Below, one piece after another: positions 60,576 to 64,000 of a stretch of 64,000 nucleotides of DNA. The notes under the pieces were generated by a model. The model worked only from the letters and a program-made list of their open reading frames with translations, was not told where the DNA came from and ran no database searches. Within the stretch, counting starts at the first letter, position 1; each line of letters begins with the position of its first letter. A program made the position numbers and the translations under genes. Source of the stretch: Fimousia sp045616445 (GTDB lineage Bacteria > Bacillota > Clostridia > Lachnospirales > Lachnospiraceae); contig JAZLGR010000017.1 of the NCBI GenBank assembly GCA_045616445.1, forward strand, positions 1 through 64,000, given 5' to 3'.

Positions 60576-61394
60576 CTACCTCTGGCGCAGTTTTCCAACC
60601 AGGGTCAGCACAATAAATACTACCAGATTCACACAAACAACACTGGCGCCACTTGGGGTGCCGTATCCATAGCTAAGAATCATGCCTACGAAGAAGCAGC
60701 ACACGGAAAGAACTGCTGCACTTACAACCACCAGACGGAATTTCTTAAATACCTGCATGGAGGAAAGGGCAGGGAAGATGATCAATGAGGAAATCAGTAA
60801 AGATCCCATCATACGCATGCCAAGTACAATAGTGATAGCTGTTAAAAAGGCGATGACCATATTGTAGAGCTTGACACGGGTTCCTGTCGCTTTGGCGAAG
60901 GTTTCGTCGAAGGTAATCGCAAAGATACGATTATAAAATATGATAAACAGCACAAGCACTGCGCTGCAAAGGACAATACTAAGTCTTGCATCCTCCACAC
61001 TGAGTGAGAGAATACTACCAAACATATAATTATATACTTCCATATTCATACCTGTCGTGATGGAGATTGCCATAACACCGATGGCAAGGGAACCAGAAGA
61101 AATTAACGCAATGGCAGAATCACCATTGATCTTGTTGCTTTCACTGAGCTGAAGCAGTAAGAATGCTGCCACAACCACGACTGGAACCGTAAGCTTTAAT
61201 GGTGCCATGCCGAGGGCTGTCGCGATGGCCAACGTACCAAATCCCACATGGGATAATCCGTCTCCAATCATGGAATACCTCTTTAATACGAGGCTGACGC
61301 CTAACAGAGCCGCACATAAGGATACCAAAAATCCAACGAGGAGGGCGCGGGTCATGAATTCATATTGTAACATCTCCTGAATAATATTAATCAT
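60576..61394 (-). CDS. znuB: Zinc/manganese ABC transporter permease
   Basis: This ABC-3 permease has about eight transmembrane segments over 272 residues (MLQYEFMTRALLVGFLVSLC; GDGLSHVGFGTLAIATALG). The start is the ATG at 61394, which has GGAGG upstream and overlaps the end of znuC by eight bases; a longer frame would read through the ATPase gene. It moves zinc delivered by ZnuA into the cell. Confidence 0.93.
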   Translation of the reverse strand: MINIIQEMLQYEFMTRALLVGFLVSLCAALLGVSLVLKRYSMIGDGLSHVGFGTLAIATALGMAPLKLTVPVVVVAAFLLLQLSESNKINGDSAIALISSGSLAIGVMAISITTGMNMEVYNYMFGSILSLSVEDARLSIVLCSAVLVLFIIFYNRIFAITFDETFAKATGTRVKLYNMVIAFLTAITIVLGMRMMGSLLISSLIIFPALSSMQVFKKFRLVVVSAAVLSVCCFFVGMILSYGYGTPSGASVVCVNLVVFIVLTLVGKLRQR

Positions 61395-62094
61395 CCTCTT
61401 CCTCCCCCATCCAGATACGTCCGATTTTGGATTTTTTGTACTGTTTTGTCGTTCCAAAGAAAATCTGTGTTTCTGCAAGCTGCAAGATGTGGCTGGCTTC
61501 ACTGACCGCCATATCGATATCATGGGTAATCATGATTACCGCGATACCATGTTTTTCACTGAGCTCGCGGATGCACTGATACATCTCTCTGGTCGTTGCC
61601 GGATCAAGACCGGTGACTGGCTCGTCAAGGAGCAGAATCTTCTGGGTTGCACAAAGAGCACGAGCCAGAAGCACTCGCTGGCGCTGTCCGCCGGATAATT
61701 CCTGATAGCTGGTGTTTCGAAGATCTGTGATGCCCATCATCTCCATCTTATCCATAGCCGCCTTCTTATCTGCTTTATTATAGAAGAAACGACGTCCCAT
61801 CTGATTGATGCGGCCGGAGATCACCACCTCAAAAACACTTGCAGGGAAATTCCTCTGTATATCTGTTGCCTGTGGAAGATAGCCAATCTCGTTGCTCTTT
61901 AAACCGTCATAGATGATTACCCCTTCCATTGGCAGAATCAGACCCAGAATCCCCTTCATCAGAGTACTTTTGCCGGAACCATTCTCTCCAACGATGCAGA
62001 GGTAATCCCCCTCTTCCACTTTGAAATTCAATTGATCTACTGCAGCCTTGCCTTCGTAGCCAAAAGCCGCATTCTTACATTCTATAAGCGCCAT
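61387..62094 (-). CDS. znuC: Zinc ABC transporter ATPase
   Basis: This 235-residue ABC ATPase has Walker A GENGSGKST, signature LSGGQRQRVLLARAL and Walker B ILLLDEPVTGLDPA. An acidic end (MGEEEDD) overlaps the start of znuB. Its own start overlaps the znuA stop by one base (TAATG). Metal specificity follows from the neighbours. Confidence 0.94.
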   Translation of the reverse strand: MALIECKNAAFGYEGKAAVDQLNFKVEEGDYLCIVGENGSGKSTLMKGILGLILPMEGVIIYDGLKSNEIGYLPQATDIQRNFPASVFEVVISGRINQMGRRFFYNKADKKAAMDKMEMMGITDLRNTSYQELSGGQRQRVLLARALCATQKILLLDEPVTGLDPATTREMYQCIRELSEKHGIAVIMITHDIDMAVSEASHILQLAETQIFFGTTKQYKKSKIGRIWMGEEEDD

Positions 62095-63071
62095 TATTCT
62101 AACGCCTCCTTTAACACCTCGACATTATCCCACATCATTTCAAGATAACCAGTTCCATTCTTAAACTGCTTTTTCGTTACATTGTGCACAGCATTAAACT
62201 GTCGGTTTTTTGCCCCAGTTTCGGAGCAAATGGTATTCACCATGTCTTGATTGGACAATTCCACGTGAAAAACTACTGGAATCTCCTTACTTTTTACTTT
62301 ATCAATCAAAAATGCTACTGTTTTTGCATTTGGTTCAGTATCAGACGCACAGCCTGGAAATGCTGCATAGTAAGAAAGTCCATACTCTTCCACAAAATAT
62401 CGAAGTGGAAAACGATCACCGAAGATTAATGTCTTACGTTTTCCATGATTTACCACGTTCCAAAAAGCCCCATCAAGTTCTTCAAGGTCACTCACGTAAT
62501 TGGAAACATTTGCCTTATAAGTTTTTGCATGTACAGAATCGGCCTGTTCGAGTGCTTCCCCGATGTGTTTCGTAATTTTGATGGCATTTGCCGGAGCCGT
62601 CCAGATATGCTCATCATATTCAACTTCGGGGTCATCCATTAATGCGTCATCCGCATCTTTTTCTTCGTGGCTTTCCATCCCTTCAACCGCTTCCTCTTCA
62701 TAGAGTTCCACACAATCCATCAAACGAACGACTTTAATTTTCGCATCTAATGTTTCTAAAATGTCGCTTACCCATGCTTCTGACTCGCCACCTGTGTATA
62801 CAAAGACATCACAATTTTCAATGGCAATGATATCTTTCGGAGTTGGTTCAAACGAATGAGCCTCCTGCCCTGGTGCGAGAAGCATCGTCACCTCGGCACT
62901 GTCACCGGCTACTTTTCTTGCAAAATCATAAGGAGAAAAATCCGTTGCCATAATATGAAGTTTTTCTTCTTTCTTCTGCTTTTGATTATTTGCCGTTTCC
63001 ACGCCCATGCATCCCGCAAATAGGCCTGCGACTAAAACTACAATCAAAGCAAATGTCCACATTCGTTTCAT
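62094..63071 (-). CDS. znuA: Zinc-binding lipoprotein of the ABC transporter
   Basis: The lipobox FAGC (about residues 18-21) anchors it to the membrane. The cluster A-I fold has metal-site His in GQEAHSFEP and EHIWTAPANA, with an acidic Asp/Glu/His-rich loop before the second, as in zinc-specific ZnuA. The family's third His is replaced by a FGDRFPLRYF segment, a variant seen in part of the family. The start is ATG 63071 (MKRMWTFALIV). Confidence 0.92.
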   Translation of the reverse strand: MKRMWTFALIVVLVAGLFAGCMGVETANNQKQKKEEKLHIMATDFSPYDFARKVAGDSAEVTMLLAPGQEAHSFEPTPKDIIAIENCDVFVYTGGESEAWVSDILETLDAKIKVVRLMDCVELYEEEAVEGMESHEEKDADDALMDDPEVEYDEHIWTAPANAIKITKHIGEALEQADSVHAKTYKANVSNYVSDLEELDGAFWNVVNHGKRKTLIFGDRFPLRYFVEEYGLSYYAAFPGCASDTEPNAKTVAFLIDKVKSKEIPVVFHVELSNQDMVNTICSETGAKNRQFNAVHNVTKKQFKNGTGYLEMMWDNVEVLKEALE

Positions 63072-63098
63072 CTTTCTCACCAATCAGTATCCATACAG

Positions 63099-63512
63099 CT
63101 ACTGACAATTTTCACACATTCCATACAATACTGAATTCTCACACTGGAGCATAAAATGATGATGCTCCATCATATGACCGCGAATCTGGTCCATAAATCC
63201 ACAATTCAAGTGGATCATCCTGCCACATTTCACACACTGCATATGTAGATGTTCATGACAGCCATGAGGGCCGTGGGAGTCATCCACATACTGAAATACT
63301 GCTTTTTTCCCATCCTCATTCTGATATTTTAATACGGTTCCGTCGGAAACCAGCTTATCCAGATTGCGATAAATGGTGCTGACATTGACCTGTTCCTGAC
63401 AGGATTCAAAGTATGCTTTGATATCTGCAATGCTGGCTGTGCGGTCCTTGGACTGGATAAGATAATCTATGATCAATTTTCTACTTTTTGTCTTATATTC
63501 TCGCTTTGCCAT
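63099..63512 (-). CDS. Fur-family metalloregulator, probable Zur
   Basis: The 137-residue protein has a winged helix (NVSTIYRNLDKLVSDGTVLKY), the His-rich sensor segment DDSHGPHGCHEHLHMQC and two CxxC pairs for the structural zinc (CVKCG, CENC). Its place directly before znuABC favours zinc sensing (Zur) over iron. AAAGGAG precedes the ATG. Operator-like dyads overlap its promoter, so the operon is probably autoregulated. Confidence 0.88.
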   Translation of the reverse strand: MAKREYKTKSRKLIIDYLIQSKDRTASIADIKAYFESCQEQVNVSTIYRNLDKLVSDGTVLKYQNEDGKKAVFQYVDDSHGPHGCHEHLHMQCVKCGRMIHLNCGFMDQIRGHMMEHHHFMLQCENSVLYGMCENCQ

Positions 63513-63540
63513 TCCTTTTCTCCTTTGCGCATTGAATTGT

Positions 63541-63569
63541 ATTATATGATGTCATTTGCAAAAAGTCAA
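63541..63569 (-). promoter_or_regulatory. Promoter of zur-znuABC
   Basis: On the minus strand TTGACT (63564-63569) and TATAAT (63541-63546) have a 17-base spacer. One TTTGCAAA dyad lies within the spacer. Confidence 0.75.
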
Positions 63570-63592
63570 TGAATTTGCAAAACATTTGCAAA
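63555..63592. promoter_or_regulatory. Three TTTGCAAA dyads, candidate Zur operator
   Basis: The palindrome TTTGCAAA occurs at 63555-63562, 63574-63581 and 63585-63592. The last two form a larger 21-bp dyad with one mismatch. They overlap or lie just upstream of the zur promoter. Confidence 0.7.
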
Positions 63593-63631
63593 TTAAAAGA
63601 GATGATTCCATAGTGTATATGAAATCATCTC
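63593..63631 (-). terminator. Terminator of the (p)ppGpp synthetase gene
   Basis: On the minus strand GAGATGATT...AATCATCTC is followed by TTTTAATTT. It ends the unit that enters from the right edge. Confidence 0.72.
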
Positions 63632-63688
63632 CTGAGATTCTTCAATATGATATAATTTTCCTTCTTTTATAGCAGTTTTACAGCCGTT

Positions 63689-64000
63689 TTATGGCAATTC
63701 TTCCGTTTTGACCTCCGGATGGATTGCCGCTTCGATTTCACGGCCAATGGACTGCATCTCCAAGTCTAATCTGGCACTTTCTTCTGCACAGGCCTTCAGG
63801 CGGTTCTCCACGTCGTTGATATTCGGAATATTCTTCTTATATCGAACCTTGTGTTCAAGACTTGCCCAGAAATCCATGGCGATGGTTCGAATCTGAACCT
63901 CCACATTCATGTATTCCTTGTTGTCAGCTAAGAAAATTGGCACTTCGATGATCAGATGCATGCTTCGATAGCCATTATCCTTCGGATCCTTGATATAATC
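63689..64000 (-). CDS. RelA/SpoT-family GTP pyrophosphokinase (partial, cut by right edge)
   Basis: The last 103 residues are visible. DYIKDPKDNGYRSMHLIIE, VEVQIRTIAMDFWASLEHK and the closing acidic tail match the synthetase domain of small alarmone synthetases (YjbM/RelQ type), which make (p)ppGpp. The absence of TGS and ACT domains after the synthetase supports a small synthetase rather than a long Rel, but the N-terminus is outside the window. Confidence 0.92.
   Translation of the reverse strand, partial: DYIKDPKDNGYRSMHLIIEVPIFLADNKEYMNVEVQIRTIAMDFWASLEHKVRYKKNIPNINDVENRLKACAEESARLDLEMQSIGREIEAAIHPEVKTEELP

Noticed and set aside
61395..61523. 43-residue N-terminal extension of ZnuB
   Set aside because: The extension reads through znuC in another frame, and the ATG at 61394 has a good ribosome binding site.

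Overview
The window looks like a chromosomal segment of a low-to-moderate GC, Gram-positive anaerobe of the Clostridia, most probably Lachnospiraceae. This rests on gene content and order (rpmG-secE-nusG-rplK-rplA followed by a leader-controlled rplJ-rplL), strong GGAGG-type ribosome binding sites, TTGACA/TATAAT promoters, an anaerobic class III ribonucleotide reductase, and an SOS box of the Bacillus/Clostridium type. The genus cannot be fixed from the sequence alone. No rRNA, tRNA, CRISPR array or prophage was seen. Both ends cut genes: a transposase-like C-terminus on the left and a (p)ppGpp synthetase on the right.

Layout. 1-772: a transposase remnant, then about 700 bases of repeat-rich non-coding DNA. 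773-5710: uvrB-uvrA with a LexA-type box. 5718-10915: an AEC transporter, a CtpA-type protease with a CdaR/PucR regulator, and two extracytoplasmic/cell-wall-like genes related to TagA and LCP proteins. 11012-13690: a sucrose module (GH32 hydrolase and LacI repressor with two operators). 13755-16060: ddl-murI-DUF1934 (cell-wall precursors). 16242-19874: an AEC transporter, alcohol dehydrogenase and aldehyde dehydrogenase on the plus strand. 19959-32422: FCD-type regulator, ispE, ftsH, tex, dCMP deaminase, glgA, gamma-carbonic anhydrase-like, phospholipase-like, HAD phosphatase, LysR and a TPR protein. 32504-36114: ribosomal protein/NusG/SecE cluster with an L10 leader and two matching leader hairpins. 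36204-38122: a YtrA-type GntR-ABC module with its own operator/promoter. 38258-43084: gldA, a CHAP-like secreted protein, and divergent nrdD/nrdG around paired NrdR boxes. 43062-46970: a compact Tad-like secretion/pilus operon with three tiny membrane proteins. 47046-58049: aminotransferase, polysaccharide ABC exporter, thiD, glgB, trpS, nth and a polar amino-acid ABC transporter. 58138-60540: an AT-rich two-gene insert encoding a helveticin J-like class III bacteriocin and a secreted beta-propeller-like protein. 60576-63593: znuABC with a Fur/Zur regulator. 63689-64000: partial RelA/SpoT-family synthetase.

The parts most worth a second look are the helveticin J-like protein with its secreted neighbour; the Tad-like operon, whose first gene appears to have ATA in place of its start codon downstream of a consensus promoter and Shine-Dalgarno; the TGCCCA/TGGGCA repeat field beside uvrA; and the divergent TagA-like/LCP-like pair. 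Several genes in the window use TTG starts with strong ribosome binding sites, and three of the small genes (rpmG and two Tad-like peptides) begin with GTG or TTG.
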